DNA of 64,000 nucleotides from Azospirillum endophyticum (GTDB taxonomy: Bacteria > Pseudomonadota > Alphaproteobacteria > Azospirillales > Azospirillaceae): the NCBI RefSeq assembly GCF_016595245.1, contig NZ_JAENHM010000021.1, positions 1 to 64,000 of the forward strand. The letters are read 5' to 3'. Shown piece by piece: positions 37,609-47,162 of this stretch (the stretch's first letter is position 1; each line of letters begins with the position of its first letter). The notes beneath the pieces were generated by a model. It saw only the letters and a program-made list of their open reading frames with translations. It made no database searches and had not been told where the DNA came from. The position numbers and the translations under genes were made by a program.

Positions 37609-38778
37609 ATGAGCGCCTCCAATCATGCCTCCGCCTTCGTTCTGCCGGCGACCGATGCCGACGGACGCAAGAACCTTGTCGGCCTGTCCCGCGAAGAGCT
37701 GGAAGCCGAGATGCTGTCCGTCGGCCTGGAAAAGTTCCGGGCGCGCCAGCTCTGGCACTGGATCTATCACCGCGGTTCCACCGATTTCTCCGAGATGACC
37801 ACGCTGGCCAAGCCGGTGCGGGAAAAGCTGGCCGACGCCTACATCGTGGCGCGGCCGACGGTGGTGACGGACCTGAAGTCGGCGGACGGCACCCGCAAGT
37901 GGCTGCTGCGCATGCCCGACGGCCAGGAGGTGGAGAGCGTCCACATCCCCGAGGAGGATCGCGGCACGCTCTGTGTCTCCTCGCAGGTCGGCTGCACGCT
38001 GACCTGCCGTTTCTGCCACACCGGCACGCAGCGCCTGGTGCGCAACCTGGATGCGTCGGAGATCGTGGCGCAGGTGATGCTGGCGCGCGACATGCTGGGC
38101 GAATGGCCGGCGCCGCCCGACGGGCGCATGCTGTCCAACATCGTCATGATGGGCATGGGCGAACCGCTGTTCAATTACGACAACGTCGCCAAGGCGCTGA
38201 AGATCGTGATGGACGGCGACGGCATCTCGATCTCCAAGCGGCGCATCACCCTGTCGACCTCCGGCGTCGTGCCGATGATGGAGCGCTGCGGCGAGGAGCT
38301 GAACGTGAACCTCGCGGTCAGCCTGCACGCGGTGACCGACGAGCTGCGCGACATCATCATGCCCATCAACCGCAAATACCCGCTGCGCGACCTGGTGGAG
38401 GCCTGCCGCACTTATCCGGGCCTGTCCAACGCGCGGCGCATCACCTTCGAATATGTGATGCTGAAGGGCGTGAACGACACGCCGGCCGATGCGCGGGCGC
38501 TGGTGAAGCTGCTGGAAGGCATCCCGGCCAAGATCAACCTGATCCCCTTCAACGAATGGCCGGGCGCTCCCTATGAACGGTCGACCGCTCGGGCGATCCA
38601 GGTCTTCGGCGACATCGTCAACAACGCCGGCTATGCCAGCCCGGTCCGCACCCCGCGCGGCGAGGACATCATGGCCGCCTGCGGCCAGCTGAAGAGCGCC
38701 AGCCTGCGCCTGACCGCCGCCGAGCGCGCCGCCATCGCCAACGTGATCGCAGAGAAGGACGCGGCGCTGGCGTCCTGA
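37609..38778 (+). CDS. rlmN: 23S rRNA/tRNA adenine-C2 methyltransferase RlmN
   Basis: A radical SAM methyltransferase that methylates A2503 of 23S rRNA and A37 of some tRNAs. The cluster motif CTLTCRFC, the [14 protein letters not shown] segment, the NLAVSLHAV stretch and the C-terminal [11 protein letters not shown] bearing the methyl-carrying cysteine are intact. Length 389 is typical. ATG 37609 gives MSASNHASA and ATG 37588 would add seven residues. Neither has a strong ribosome site. Confidence 0.95.
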   Translation: MSASNHASAFVLPATDADGRKNLVGLSREELEAEMLSVGLEKFRARQLWHWIYHRGSTDFSEMTTLAKPVREKLADAYIVARPTVVTDLKSADGTRKWLLRMPDGQEVESVHIPEEDRGTLCVSSQVGCTLTCRFCHTGTQRLVRNLDASEIVAQVMLARDMLGEWPAPPDGRMLSNIVMMGMGEPLFNYDNVAKALKIVMDGDGISISKRRITLSTSGVVPMMERCGEELNVNLAVSLHAVTDELRDIIMPINRKYPLRDLVEACRTYPGLSNARRITFEYVMLKGVNDTPADARALVKLLEGIPAKINLIPFNEWPGAPYERSTARAIQVFGDIVNNAGYASPVRTPRGEDIMAACGQLKSASLRLTAAERAAIANVIAEKDAALAS

Positions 38779-38815
38779 CGGCGGCTTGCGGGACGCCGGG
38801 AAAGGGCGCTTGACC

Positions 38816-39703
38816 ATGGTTAGGGACGGCGAGGCAGGGGGGATCGGACAAGATATCCGGGCACCGGTGCCTTGCCGGCTGTGCGGGGCCGACAGCACCC
38901 CGACGTTCGAATTGCGTCTGATGGGACGTCATCGGGCGGGCTTCTTCCAATGCACCGGCTGCGGATCGATGCAGACGGAACGGCCCTACTGGCTGGCCGA
39001 GGCGTATGCCGACCCCCGTCCGCTGACCGATGTAGGGATCGTCACCCGCAGCCTGGATCTGTCGATGCGGGTGGACCTGATCCTGTCGATGCTCGGTATC
39101 GGCGCTGACGCTCTCTGCCTCGACTGGGCCGGCGGCAACGGACTCTACGCCAGGATGATGCGGGACCGCGGCTGGAACGTCTTTCTGCATGAGCCCTACA
39201 CGCCGAATTTCTACGTACCTTTCCATTCCGCCGAACTGGCCGGGCTGGAGCGGGCGGACGTCGTCACCGCCTTCGAGGTGCTGGAACATCTTCCCGATCC
39301 GGCGCGCGATACCGAGGCATTGTTCGCCTTCGATCCGGACATCCTGATCGTCACGACCGAACTCTACGCCGGGCAGGACCGGGGCTGGTATTATTTCGGC
39401 GAGGACAACGGCCAGCATGTGTTCTTCTACAGCCGCAAGGCGCTGGAACTGATCGCCCGCCGTCATGGGCGCGGCCTGATAACCGCCGGATCGATGCATT
39501 TCCTGCTGCGCGCCAAGCCGCGGCGCTGTGCCTATGGCATGGCCGAGGTCCGCGCGCTGGCCGATCTGCTTGGGGATCCGGATCGCTTTCATGCCAGAGC
39601 GATGGAGCGGATGTCGGACCATATGCGCCATCCCTTCCGCCACGCCCTGCGCGATCATCAGGAGATCCTCGGCAGGCTTCAGGCGGGGGAGAAACCAGCC
39701 TGA
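38816..39703 (+). CDS. Class I SAM-dependent methyltransferase with zinc knuckle
   Basis: A 295-residue protein of the family often seen near surface polysaccharide genes. The N-terminus has CRLCGAD and CTGCGSM pairs forming a zinc knuckle. The core has LDWAGGNGLYARMM (SAM loop) and AFEVLEHLPDP. The GWYYFGEDNGQHVFFYSRKAL segment is characteristic of this group. Substrate unknown. ATG 38816 is chosen over a TTG at 38786. Confidence 0.82.
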   Translation: MVRDGEAGGIGQDIRAPVPCRLCGADSTPTFELRLMGRHRAGFFQCTGCGSMQTERPYWLAEAYADPRPLTDVGIVTRSLDLSMRVDLILSMLGIGADALCLDWAGGNGLYARMMRDRGWNVFLHEPYTPNFYVPFHSAELAGLERADVVTAFEVLEHLPDPARDTEALFAFDPDILIVTTELYAGQDRGWYYFGEDNGQHVFFYSRKALELIARRHGRGLITAGSMHFLLRAKPRRCAYGMAEVRALADLLGDPDRFHARAMERMSDHMRHPFRHALRDHQEILGRLQAGEKPA

Positions 39704-39790
39704 CCGGCGCCACGACCGGATTGCACCATGCCCGCCGCCTATGACAGGGTGTCAGCGCTTCCGCCAACCAGACCCGGTTCCAGCATCGGC

Positions 39791-40054
39791 ATGCCCGCCC
39801 CCATCGAGGACATTATCGCCAAGGCGATCAAGGACGCCGACAAGTCCTTCTTCAACGAGGATTATGCCAAACAGGCGAAGGCTGTGACCGCCGCGCTGAA
39901 GAAGGCGGGGTACGAGGTGGCGCCGCTGAAGCCGCCGCCCGGGCTGGTCGAATGGGCCAAGGACAACATTCCGTTCGGCCGTCTTCGTCCGACGGAACTG
40001 ATTACGCAGATGTACTCGATGATGGTGGAGAACGTGCGCCGTTTCGACAAGTAG
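39791..40054 (+). CDS. Conserved hypothetical protein, 87 residues
   Basis: A short soluble protein starting MPAPIEDIIAKAIKDADKSFF with KQAKAVTAALKKAGYEV and the C-terminal FGRLRPTELITQMYSMMVENV. I do not recognise the family. It reads as a compact, mostly helical domain with normal codon use. The earlier in-frame ATG at 39728 would add 21 residues without ribosome-site support. It precedes the sdh operon but is separated from its promoter. Function unknown. Confidence 0.5.
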   Translation: MPAPIEDIIAKAIKDADKSFFNEDYAKQAKAVTAALKKAGYEVAPLKPPPGLVEWAKDNIPFGRLRPTELITQMYSMMVENVRRFDK

Positions 40055-40190
40055 CGGTGGGCCAAGCGCGACGGTCCCCGACTAGCCGCATCCGCTGGTA
40101 ATACCACAGAACCGGAAGGCCGTTTCTTTTCAGCGACTTCCCGCGCTGCGCCAAAATCGTCACACCAGCACTTTCGGCCACCCCCCGCCG

Positions 40191-40219
40191 TTGACTCGGC
40201 TGCTGCGGGAGCGTAATTC
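40191..40219 (+). promoter_or_regulatory. Sigma-70-type promoter of the sdh operon
   Basis: TTGACT at 40191-40196, a 17-bp spacer and TAATTC at 40214-40219, giving 5 of 6 for the -35 and a weaker 4 of 6 for the -10. It lies about 112 bp upstream of the sdhC ATG on the right strand, within a gene-free region of 276 bp. Confidence 0.5.
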
Positions 40220-40330
40220 ATTGCGCCAACCAATAGGACGGGACAGCCGTCCCAAAAGGGCACGCACCACCCAGCCGCCGCGGCAATCGTCATGTTGCGC
40301 CGCGTCCGGCCGCGAACAGAGGACGACGCA

Positions 40331-40720
40331 ATGGCAAACGGCAGCGGTCGGCCGCTCTCCCCGCACCTTCAAGTCTATAAACTCCCGTTGACCGCAGTCA
40401 TGTCCATCACGCACCGCATCACGGGCGTCGGGCTGGCTGTGGGCACGCTCCTGCTGGTCTGGTGGCTGGTCGCCGCCGCCGCCGGTCCGGAGGCGTTCGC
40501 GCGCGCACAGGGCTTCATCGGCTCCTTCTTCGGCCTGCTGCTGATGTTCGGCTGGTCGGCGGCGCTGTACTACCACCTGTGCAACGGCATCCGCCATCTG
40601 GTCTGGGACGCCGGCAAGGCGATCGAACTGCCCGATGCCGAACGCAACAACAAGGTCGTCCTCGGCGCGACGGCGGTGCTGACCGTGCTGACCTGGATCG
40701 TCGGCTTGGCCGTGTGGTGA
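40331..40720 (+). CDS. sdhC: Succinate dehydrogenase cytochrome b556 subunit
   Basis: A 129-residue membrane anchor of complex II. The RPLSPHLQVYKLPLTAVMSI and THRITGVGL signatures and three hydrophobic spans are present. The heme-ligand His is in YYHLCNGIRHLVWD. It receives electrons from SdhB and passes them to ubiquinone. First gene of sdhCDAB, with ATG at 40331. Confidence 0.95.
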   Translation: MANGSGRPLSPHLQVYKLPLTAVMSITHRITGVGLAVGTLLLVWWLVAAAAGPEAFARAQGFIGSFFGLLLMFGWSAALYYHLCNGIRHLVWDAGKAIELPDAERNNKVVLGATAVLTVLTWIVGLAVW

Positions 40721-40731
40721 GGAGATAAGAC

Positions 40732-41127
40732 ATGGCGTCCAATAGCAAGACCCTCCGTTCGCCGCTGCAGGTCGCGCGCGGTCTGGGTTCCGCCAAGCAT
40801 GGCACCGAACACTGGTGGTCGCAGCGCCTGACGTCGATCGCCCTGGTCCCCCTGACCGTCTGGTTCGTCTTCGGCGTCATCGGCCATCTGGGTGCCGGGC
40901 ATGCCGAATTCATCGCCTGGATGAGGTCGCCCTTCTCGGCCGTCATGATGGTCCTCACCGCCGTGGTCACCTTCCACCATGCCCAGTCCGGGCTTCAGGT
41001 GGTCATCGAGGACTACGTGCATGCCGAATGGCAGAAGATGGCGCTGATCATCGGCGTCAAGTTCCTGTCCTTCGCCCTGGCGGCGGCCTGCGTGCTGGCC
41101 GTCGTGAAGATCTTCATCGGAGCCTGA
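40732..41127 (+). CDS. sdhD: Succinate dehydrogenase membrane anchor subunit
   Basis: A 131-residue membrane anchor protein with three spans, the [17 protein letters not shown] quinone-site region, and the heme-ligand [16 protein letters not shown]. It pairs with SdhC to hold heme b and the ubiquinone site of complex II. Gap to sdhC is 11 bp. Confidence 0.95.
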   Translation: MASNSKTLRSPLQVARGLGSAKHGTEHWWSQRLTSIALVPLTVWFVFGVIGHLGAGHAEFIAWMRSPFSAVMMVLTAVVTFHHAQSGLQVVIEDYVHAEWQKMALIIGVKFLSFALAAACVLAVVKIFIGA

Positions 41128-41132
41128 CGACC

Positions 41133-42917
41133 ATGGCGACCGCCTACAACATCATCGACCACACCTATGACGTCGTCGTCGTCGGCGCCGGCGGCGCCGG
41201 TCTGCGCGCCACCTTCGGCATGGCCGAAAAGGGCCTGAAGACCGCCTGCATCACCAAGGTGTTCCCCACCCGCTCGCACACCGTGGCGGCGCAGGGCGGC
41301 ATCTCGGCCGCGCTCGGCAACATGGGCGAGGACGACTGGCGCTACCACATGTACGACACCGTCAAGGGGTCGGACTGGCTGGGCGACCAGGACGCCATCG
41401 AGTACATGTGCCGCGAGGCCATCCCGGCGATCATCGAACTGGAGCATTACGGCGTCCCGTTCTCGCGCACGCCGGAAGGCAAGATCTACCAGCGCGCCTT
41501 CGGCGGCATGACCGCGCAGTACGGCAAGACCCAGGCCTACCGCACCTGCGCCGCCGCCGACCGCACCGGCCACGCCATCCTGCACACCCTCTATCAGCAG
41601 TCGCTGAAGCACGAGGCGGAGTTCTTCGTCGAGTACTTCGCGCTCGACCTCATCATGGAGGACGGCGTCTGCAAGGGCGTGCTGGCCTGGAACCTGGACG
41701 ACGGCACGCTGCACCGCTTCCGCGGCCAGATGGTGGTGCTGGCGACCGGTGGCTACGGCCGCGCCTATTTCTCGGCGACCTCGGCCCACACCTGCACCGG
41801 TGACGGCGGCGGCATGATCCTGCGCGCCGGCCTGCCGCTGCAGGACATGGAGTTCGTGCAGTTCCACCCGACCGGCATCTACGGCTCCGGCTGCCTCATC
41901 ACCGAAGGCGTGCGCGGCGAGGGCGGCTACCTGACCAATTCCAACGGCGAGCGCTTCATGGAGCGCTATGCCCCGTCGGCCAAGGATCTGGCGTCGCGCG
42001 ACGTCGTGTCCCGCTCGATGACCATCGAGATCCGCGAAGGCCGCGGCGTCGGTGAGCACAAGGACCACATCCACCTGCACCTGGAGCATCTGCCGCCGGA
42101 GATCATCCACCAGCGCCTGCCCGGCATCGCCGAGACGGCCAAGATCTTCGCCGGCGTGGACGTGACCAAGGAGCCGATCCCGGTCCTGCCGACCGTCCAC
42201 TACAACATGGGCGGCATCCCGACCAACGTCCATTGCGAGGTTCTGTCGCCGACGGCCTCGAATCCGGACCAGGTGGTGCCGGGCCTGATGGCGATCGGCG
42301 AGGCGGCCTGCGTGTCGGTGCACGGTGCCAACCGCCTGGGCTCCAACTCGCTGCTCGACCTCGTGGTGTTCGGCCGCGCGGCCGCCATCCGCGCCGCCGA
42401 GATCGTCCAGCCGGGCAAGGCCCCCTCGGTCAAGCCGGGCAGCTGCGACAAGGCGCTGGAGCGGTTCGACCGCATCCGCAACGCCAAGGGCTCGGTCAAG
42501 TCGGCCGACCTGCGGCTGGAGATGCAGCGGACGATGCAGAACAACTGCGCCGTCTTCCGCACCGGCGAGGTCCTGGACGAGGGCGTGAAGAAGATCGACG
42601 CGGTCTATGCCAAGAAGGGCGAGATGGCGATCTCCGACCGCTCGCTGGTCTGGAATTCCGACCTCGTCGAGGCGCTGGAACTGGACAACCTGCTGGGCCA
42701 GGCGGTCGCCACCCTGCATTCCGCGCAGAACCGTCCGGAAAGCCGCGGCGCGCATGCGCGTGAGGACTATCCGAACCGCGACGACGAAGGCTGGATGAAG
42801 CACACCGTCATCTGGGTCGCGGACAATGGCGAGACGAAGATCGATTACCGCCCGGTCCACATGTACACCCTGACCGACGAGGTCGAGGTCTTCCCGCCCA
42901 AGGCCCGTGTGTACTAA
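41133..42917 (+). CDS. sdhA: Succinate dehydrogenase flavoprotein subunit
   Basis: A 594-residue flavoprotein with covalently bound FAD. The dinucleotide-binding [13 protein letters not shown], the FAD-linked histidine in [11 protein letters not shown], and catalytic [15 protein letters not shown] and [12 protein letters not shown] are intact. It oxidises succinate to fumarate. ATG 41133 is 5 bp after the sdhD stop. Confidence 0.97.
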   Translation: MATAYNIIDHTYDVVVVGAGGAGLRATFGMAEKGLKTACITKVFPTRSHTVAAQGGISAALGNMGEDDWRYHMYDTVKGSDWLGDQDAIEYMCREAIPAIIELEHYGVPFSRTPEGKIYQRAFGGMTAQYGKTQAYRTCAAADRTGHAILHTLYQQSLKHEAEFFVEYFALDLIMEDGVCKGVLAWNLDDGTLHRFRGQMVVLATGGYGRAYFSATSAHTCTGDGGGMILRAGLPLQDMEFVQFHPTGIYGSGCLITEGVRGEGGYLTNSNGERFMERYAPSAKDLASRDVVSRSMTIEIREGRGVGEHKDHIHLHLEHLPPEIIHQRLPGIAETAKIFAGVDVTKEPIPVLPTVHYNMGGIPTNVHCEVLSPTASNPDQVVPGLMAIGEAACVSVHGANRLGSNSLLDLVVFGRAAAIRAAEIVQPGKAPSVKPGSCDKALERFDRIRNAKGSVKSADLRLEMQRTMQNNCAVFRTGEVLDEGVKKIDAVYAKKGEMAISDRSLVWNSDLVEALELDNLLGQAVATLHSAQNRPESRGAHAREDYPNRDDEGWMKHTVIWVADNGETKIDYRPVHMYTLTDEVEVFPPKARVY

Positions 42918-42943
42918 GGCCCGCCGGATAAAGGAAATCAGCC

Positions 42944-43720
42944 ATGGTTGAATTCAACCTGCCAGCCAACTCCAAGGTCGGCGTCGGCAAGACCGTCAAC
43001 GTCGCGAGCGGCGCCAAGCGGGCCAAGACCTTCAAGATCTACCGCTGGAACCCGGACGACGGCCAGAACCCGCGCGTCGACAGCTATGTCGTCGACCTCG
43101 ACAAGTTCGGGCCGATGATCCTCGACGCGATCATCTACATCAAGAACCAGGTCGACAGCACGCTGACCTTCCGGCGCTCCTGCCGCGAGGGCATCTGCGG
43201 GTCGTGCGCGATGAACATCGACGGCACGAACACGCTGGCCTGCCTGAAGGCGATCGAGGACGTGCCGGGCGACGTCAAGATCTACCCGCTACCGCACATG
43301 CCGGTGGTCAAGGATCTCGTCCCCGACCTCAACCACGTCTACGCCCAGCTCGCCTCGATCAAGCCGTGGCTGCAGACCCAGTCGCCGGCCCCGAGCCGCG
43401 AGCGCCTGCAGTCGCCGGAGGACCGCGCCAAGCTGGACGGCCTCTACGAGTGCATCCTGTGCTTCTGCTGCTCGACCTCCTGCCCCAGCTACTGGTGGAA
43501 CGGCGACCGCTATCTCGGCCCGTCGATCCTGCTCCAGGCCTATCGCTGGATCGCCGACAGCCGCGACGAGATGACGGGCGAGCGCCTCGACAACCTCGAG
43601 GATCCGTTCCGTCTCTACCGCTGCCACACCATCATGAACTGCACCAAGGCGTGCCCGAAGGGTCTGAACCCCGCCAAGGCCATTGCCGAGATCAAGAAGC
43701 TGATGGTCGTGCGCCGCTGA
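42944..43720 (+). CDS. sdhB: Succinate dehydrogenase iron-sulfur subunit
   Basis: A 258-residue protein with [2Fe-2S] motif CREGICGSC, [4Fe-4S] [11 protein letters not shown] and [3Fe-4S] [17 protein letters not shown]. It relays electrons from SdhA to the quinone site. The gap to sdhA is 26 bp. A strong terminator follows. Confidence 0.97.
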   Translation: MVEFNLPANSKVGVGKTVNVASGAKRAKTFKIYRWNPDDGQNPRVDSYVVDLDKFGPMILDAIIYIKNQVDSTLTFRRSCREGICGSCAMNIDGTNTLACLKAIEDVPGDVKIYPLPHMPVVKDLVPDLNHVYAQLASIKPWLQTQSPAPSRERLQSPEDRAKLDGLYECILCFCCSTSCPSYWWNGDRYLGPSILLQAYRWIADSRDEMTGERLDNLEDPFRLYRCHTIMNCTKACPKGLNPAKAIAEIKKLMVVRR

Positions 43721-43746
43721 TCGCGGATCGCGTTCGCGACAAGGAA

Positions 43747-43774
43747 AAGGCGCTCCCTCGGGAGCGCCTTTTCT
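43747..43774 (+). terminator. Rho-independent terminator after the sdh operon
   Basis: Stem AAGGCGCTCCC and GGGAGCGCCTT with a two-base loop then TTTT, about 27 bp past the sdhB stop. Confidence 0.85.
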
Positions 43775-43791
43775 GTTTCCGGGCCTCATAC

Positions 43792-43913
43792 GCGGTCAGA
43801 AAAATTCTGACCGCTGCGTTCATACGCCACGCAGGCTTCGCGCCTGGCGGCGCGCGCCCGCAGTCGCGGGCGATACCGGGTTCGAAAAGTCAGAACTTTC
43901 CGAATCCGGTATC
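43792..43913. repeat. Dispersed hairpin repeat, copy A
   Basis: Holds two hairpins: a perfect 10-bp stem GCGGTCAGAA/TTCTGACCGC (43792-43814) and an imperfect 19-bp stem beginning GATACCGGGTTCGAAAAGT and returning ACTTTCCGAATCCGGTATC (43872-43913). The CGAAAAGT/ACTTTC core resembles the hairpin at 59010-59047, and the intervening GCAGGCTTCGCGCCTG is like the CCTGGCTTCGCGGGCATG in the second region. Confidence 0.6.
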
Positions 43914-44109
43914 AGGCGAAGTCCGGATCGGTCGGCCGCGATGGCGGCAGGTCGTTGCCGGGGACCGGACTGTCCGTGGTGCCGGGACCTCCGGGGTCGG
44001 GCAGATCCGGGTTGTCGGTTCCCGGCAGACCGACGCCGGGGATATCCTCGTGCGGGCCGGGGAAGGGGTTGGGCGGGGTGGCGCTGAAGCCTGGATCGGT
44101 GATCGGCAT
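43912..44109 (-). CDS. Proline-rich hypothetical protein, 65 residues
   Basis: A small protein of 65 residues, rich in Pro, Gly, Asp and Thr (PITDPGFSATPPNPFPG, then PGTTDSPVPGNDLPP). No domain is recognised and it is probably disordered. ATG 44109 has a GGAGGA ribosome site 10 bp upstream. Earlier Met codons lack one. Codon use suits the host. No function can be given. Confidence 0.45.
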   Translation of the reverse strand: MPITDPGFSATPPNPFPGPHEDIPGVGLPGTDNPDLPDPGGPGTTDSPVPGNDLPPSRPTDPDFA

Positions 44110-44340
44110 GAGGTGTGTCTCCTCCATTTGGATGGCCGCGGTCGTGCGCTTCCCCCTATCAACGGCCGAATCCGCAATCCGCTCCATCGCACGGGACGAT
44201 TGCGCGCGGACCGGTTGACCGGCGGCGGCGAGGGGGTATGCTCTTCGGGAGATCACCAACGACGACGAACCACGAATGGGCGGTGCCGGCCGGCGGCGCC
44301 CAGCGCAGGATCATATTTTCATACTAGGGAAGGACCAATC

Positions 44341-45189
44341 ATGGGCGGCATGGCAGGCCAGGCGTGGAGCTGGATCCAGGGCGAATGGGTGGAGGGCAAC
44401 CCGCCGATCGTCGGACCGCTGTCCCACACGCTGTGGCTCTCTTCGACGGTCTTCGACGGTGCGCGCGCCTTCCAGGGCGTCGCCCCCGACCTGGACCTTC
44501 ATTGCGCCCGCGCCATCCGCTCGGCCCAGGTGATGGGGCTGGAGCCGATGGTCACCGCCGGCGAGATCGAGGAGCTGTGCTGGGACGGGATCCGCCGCTT
44601 CCCCAAGGAGGCGGAGCTGTATATCCGCCCGATGTTCTATGCCGAGGACGGCTTCGTCGCCCCGGCGCCGGAGAGCACGCGCTTCGTCCTGTCGATCTAC
44701 GAGGATCCGCTGCCGCAGCCGACCGGCTTCGCCGCCTGCCTCTCCACCCGCCGCCGCCCGATCCCGAGCATGGCCCCGACCGAGGCCAAGGCCGCCTGTC
44801 TCTACCCCAACGCCGGGCTGGCGCTGACCGAAGCGCGCAAGCGCGGCTTCCAGAACGCGATCATGCTCGACGCCATCGGCAATGTGGCGGAGTTCGCCAC
44901 CTCCAACATCTTCATCGCCAAGGACGGCGTCGTGCGGACGCCGGTGCCGAACGGCTGCTTCCTGAACGGCATCACCCGCCAGCGCGTCATCGCCCTGCTG
45001 CGCGGCGACGGCGTCACGGTGGAGGAATGCACCCTGACCCCGCGGGACGTGCTGGAGGCGGACGAGGTCTTCTCGACCGGCAACCACGCCAAATGCGTGC
45101 CGGTGACCAAGGTCGAGGATCGCAGCTTCGCGGCGGGGCCGCTGTTCCAGCGGGCGCGGGCGCTTTACTGGGAATTTGCGTTCCGCTGA
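44341..45189 (+). CDS. Class IV PLP-dependent aminotransferase (branched-chain type)
   Basis: A 282-residue fold-type IV enzyme. The PLP lysine is K150 in TEAKAACLYPNAGLALTEA. FDGARAFQG, GNVAEFATSNIFI and NGITRQRVIALL are class IV hallmarks. The family includes branched-chain aminotransferase, D-amino acid aminotransferase and aminodeoxychorismate lyase. The FDGARAF segment and overall length suggest a BCAT-like enzyme. ATG 44341 follows AGGGAAGGACCAATC. A small minus-strand reading frame overlaps its 3' end. Confidence 0.88.
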   Translation: MGGMAGQAWSWIQGEWVEGNPPIVGPLSHTLWLSSTVFDGARAFQGVAPDLDLHCARAIRSAQVMGLEPMVTAGEIEELCWDGIRRFPKEAELYIRPMFYAEDGFVAPAPESTRFVLSIYEDPLPQPTGFAACLSTRRRPIPSMAPTEAKAACLYPNAGLALTEARKRGFQNAIMLDAIGNVAEFATSNIFIAKDGVVRTPVPNGCFLNGITRQRVIALLRGDGVTVEECTLTPRDVLEADEVFSTGNHAKCVPVTKVEDRSFAAGPLFQRARALYWEFAFR

Positions 45190-45470
45190 TCGAGCAGCGC
45201 CACCGCCGCCCGGCGGTGATGGGCCAGCGTGGCGGCCAGCCGGGTCAGCCACGCGTCGGCCCGGCAGGTCGCGGCGGTCAGGCCGTCGCGGCGCCGGGAT
45301 GCGGCGAGGCGCGCTTCGGCTGCGAGACTGGTGTGGAGATGGAGCGTCGCGGCACGCTTGAGGGCTATGGCGCGGCCGGGTCCGCCCAGCAGGGTGACGC
45401 GCAGCTCGGGCTTCGGCGCTGGGCCGTCATGGGTGCGGTAGAGGCTGTCCAGGCGGGCGATGCGGTCCAT
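45165..45470 (-). CDS. Hypothetical protein, 101 residues
   Basis: A minus-strand reading frame of 101 residues, mostly Ala/Arg/Leu (LDSLYRTHDGPAPKPELRVTLLGG and TRLAATLAHHRRAAVALL). No family is recognised. It overlaps the aminotransferase 3' end by 25 bp and is uncertain, since such frames occur by chance in GC-rich DNA. Confidence 0.3.
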   Translation of the reverse strand: MDRIARLDSLYRTHDGPAPKPELRVTLLGGPGRAIALKRAATLHLHTSLAAEARLAASRRRDGLTAATCRADAWLTRLAATLAHHRRAAVALLDQRNANSQ

Positions 45471-45559
45471 GGGATGGACGGTACCGCCTGCCTGGGTGAG
45501 TAGTAAAGGTAAATCTTCCTAGGACGCTGCGCCGGTGCCGGAGGTGTCAGTTCCAACCC

Positions 45560-46192
45560 TCACTGGCTCGACCAGATGATCCGCGCCATCCAGGCGACAT
45601 CCGACAACGGAATGCTGCGGTCGGGGTGGGCACGGTTGATCGACAGCAGTTCGATCTTGGTCGCGGTCTCGCGGATCAGCTGCTTGGCCATCACCTCGCC
45701 GCCCTTGGTGCGGACGACGACGCGATCGTTGCGGCGGATTTGGGCGGCCGGCGAGACGATGATGGTATCGCCGTCGCGATAGACCGGCTCCATGCTGTCG
45801 CCGGAGATCTCCAGCGCATAGGCATGCGGGTCGCCCAGGCTGGGGAACAGCAGTTCGTCCCAGCCGCTGCCGGCCGGGAAGCCGGCATCGTCGAAATAGC
45901 CGGCCGATCCCGCCTGGGCATAGCCGATCACCGGAACCCGCTGCAGCGGGGTGGTGCCGGCACCGTCGCCGACCAGCGACACGAATTCCGACAAAGACGC
46001 GCCCGTGGCGTCCAGCACCTTGGAGATGCTTTCCGTCGACGGCCAGCGCAGCTTGCCGTCGTTGGTCGTGCGCTTGCTCTTGTTGAAGGTGGTCGGGTCC
46101 AGTCCGGCGCGCCGCGCCAGCCCGGAGGCGGAGAGCCCGTGCTGTGCCGCGAGGCGGTCGATGGCCCGCCAGATGTCCGTATGTTTCAGCAT
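45560..46192 (-). CDS. S24-family repressor (HTH plus LexA-like peptidase)
   Basis: A 210-residue phage-type repressor. The N-terminal HTH (about 5-65) has HGLSASGLARRAGLD. The C-terminal S24 domain has the cleavage Ala-Gly at about A94-G95, catalytic S133 (ISGDSMEPV) and K170 (VMAKQL). RecA-stimulated self-cleavage as in CI/LexA is likely. It faces away from the phage-derived block starting at 46354, with a promoter and palindrome in between, so it probably represses that block. ATG 46192. Confidence 0.88.
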   Translation of the reverse strand: MLKHTDIWRAIDRLAAQHGLSASGLARRAGLDPTTFNKSKRTTNDGKLRWPSTESISKVLDATGASLSEFVSLVGDGAGTTPLQRVPVIGYAQAGSAGYFDDAGFPAGSGWDELLFPSLGDPHAYALEISGDSMEPVYRDGDTIIVSPAAQIRRNDRVVVRTKGGEVMAKQLIRETATKIELLSINRAHPDRSIPLSDVAWMARIIWSSQ

Positions 46193-46238
46193 GGGACGAT
46201 AATCTCATAAACCGGCGACAGCGTCCCTAGGAACTTTT

Positions 46239-46278
46239 TCATATAATTATTGACCGCGCGCATCGGCCGGATCATAAC
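46239..46278 (+). promoter_or_regulatory. Promoter and overlapping operator of the phage-derived block
   Basis: TTGACC at 46250-46255, a 17-bp spacer and CATAAC at 46273-46278 form a sigma-70-like promoter directed at the block. TCATATAATTATTGA at 46239-46253, with perfect ATAATTAT core, overlaps the -35 box. It is a likely repressor operator of the divergent S24 protein. Confidence 0.5.
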
Positions 46279-46353
46279 GCAACCGGACGACGCGGCCGCG
46301 ATCCCGGGCCCGCGCACCCCCTTTCAAATATCCGAAGCCGCAAGGAGACCAGC

Positions 46354-46770
46354 ATGCTGAGTCCGGCCGCCCCCGCTTTGCCCGCCGCCCGCCGATCGGA
46401 GATCGTCCCGCTCAAGCCGGAGCCTTACCGCGCCGACGGCGAACCCTTCGCCACCGCGGAGGAGGCGTGGTTCTGGGCGGTCCAGGCGCAGGACGCCAAG
46501 GCGGCCGGGGCCCGGGTCGTCGCCGGATGCGGGCGGGTCGCGCGGCCCTGCGAGCCGCAGGACGTGCTGCGCGTGGTCGACCGGCTGTACCGGATGCGCA
46601 AGCTGACGCGTGACCATCTGCATGTGCTGGTCCATTACGGCCGCCGCCAGAGCGTGCCGGAACCGGAGCGCTTCCGCGAACAGCGCGCCCATTCCCTGTG
46701 GCGGGAGGCCTTCGACCTCATCGCCCCGGCGCTGGGCGACAAGGGCATGACACGGGGCGTCGCCCGATGA
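46354..46770 (+). CDS. Phage-associated conserved protein, first gene of block
   Basis: A 138-residue protein with FATAEEAWFWAVQAQDAK, the CEPQDVLRVVDRLYRMRKLTRDHLHVL segment and RAHSLWREAFDLIAPALGDKG. I associate this layout with alphaproteobacterial prophages, near their terminase genes, but do not know its job. A DNA-binding or packaging-related role is only a guess. ATG follows AAGGAG 8 bp upstream. Its stop overlaps the next gene by 4 bp. Confidence 0.6.
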   Translation: MLSPAAPALPAARRSEIVPLKPEPYRADGEPFATAEEAWFWAVQAQDAKAAGARVVAGCGRVARPCEPQDVLRVVDRLYRMRKLTRDHLHVLVHYGRRQSVPEPERFREQRAHSLWREAFDLIAPALGDKGMTRGVAR

Positions 46771-47162
46771 CCGCGGTCCGCGCAGGCGCCTGGGTGGTCT
46801 ACCGGGGGGAGGCGTCGCTGTGGTGGCTGCGGCTGCTGAAGCCGGGCTTCCGCCATTGCCTGGCCCTGCTGAATGACGGGCGGCGCTGGGTGGCGGTCGA
46901 TCCGCTGGCCGGCTTCACCGACGTGGCGGTGCTGGATTTGCCGGCCGACTTCGACCTGCCGGGCTGGTACCGCGCCCAGGGGCTGACGGTCGACGCCGCA
47001 TCGTTGCGCCGCTTGGCCGGTCCCGCCCCCTGGGGGCCCTTCACCTGCGTCGAGGCGGTCAAGCGCCTGATCGGCCTGCGCGACCGGCGGGTGCTGACCC
47101 CCTGGCAACTGCACCGCCACCTGACCGGAGGAGACCGCGAATGCCCGCATCCGCAGCCGTGA
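46767..47162 (+). CDS. Possible permuted NlpC/P60-like peptidase, phage block
   Basis: A 131-residue protein. H30 (GFRHCLALL), D45 (VAVDPLAGF) and C94 (PFTCVEAVKRLIG) fall in the order His-then-Cys seen in circularly permuted NlpC/P60 (LRAT-like) hydrolases. The nucleophile context TCVE resembles the TCVEAVKR of phage proteins I recall. This is inference from three residues, so confidence is low. It overlaps the first gene by 4 bp and the portal gene by 22 bp, typical of a phage operon. Confidence 0.5.
   Translation: MTAVRAGAWVVYRGEASLWWLRLLKPGFRHCLALLNDGRRWVAVDPLAGFTDVAVLDLPADFDLPGWYRAQGLTVDAASLRRLAGPAPWGPFTCVEAVKRLIGLRDRRVLTPWQLHRHLTGGDRECPHPQP

Noticed and set aside
45165..45470. Treating the 101-codon frame after the aminotransferase as a firm gene
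   Set aside because: Composition is Ala/Arg-rich and it overlaps the aminotransferase end. Listed at low confidence only.
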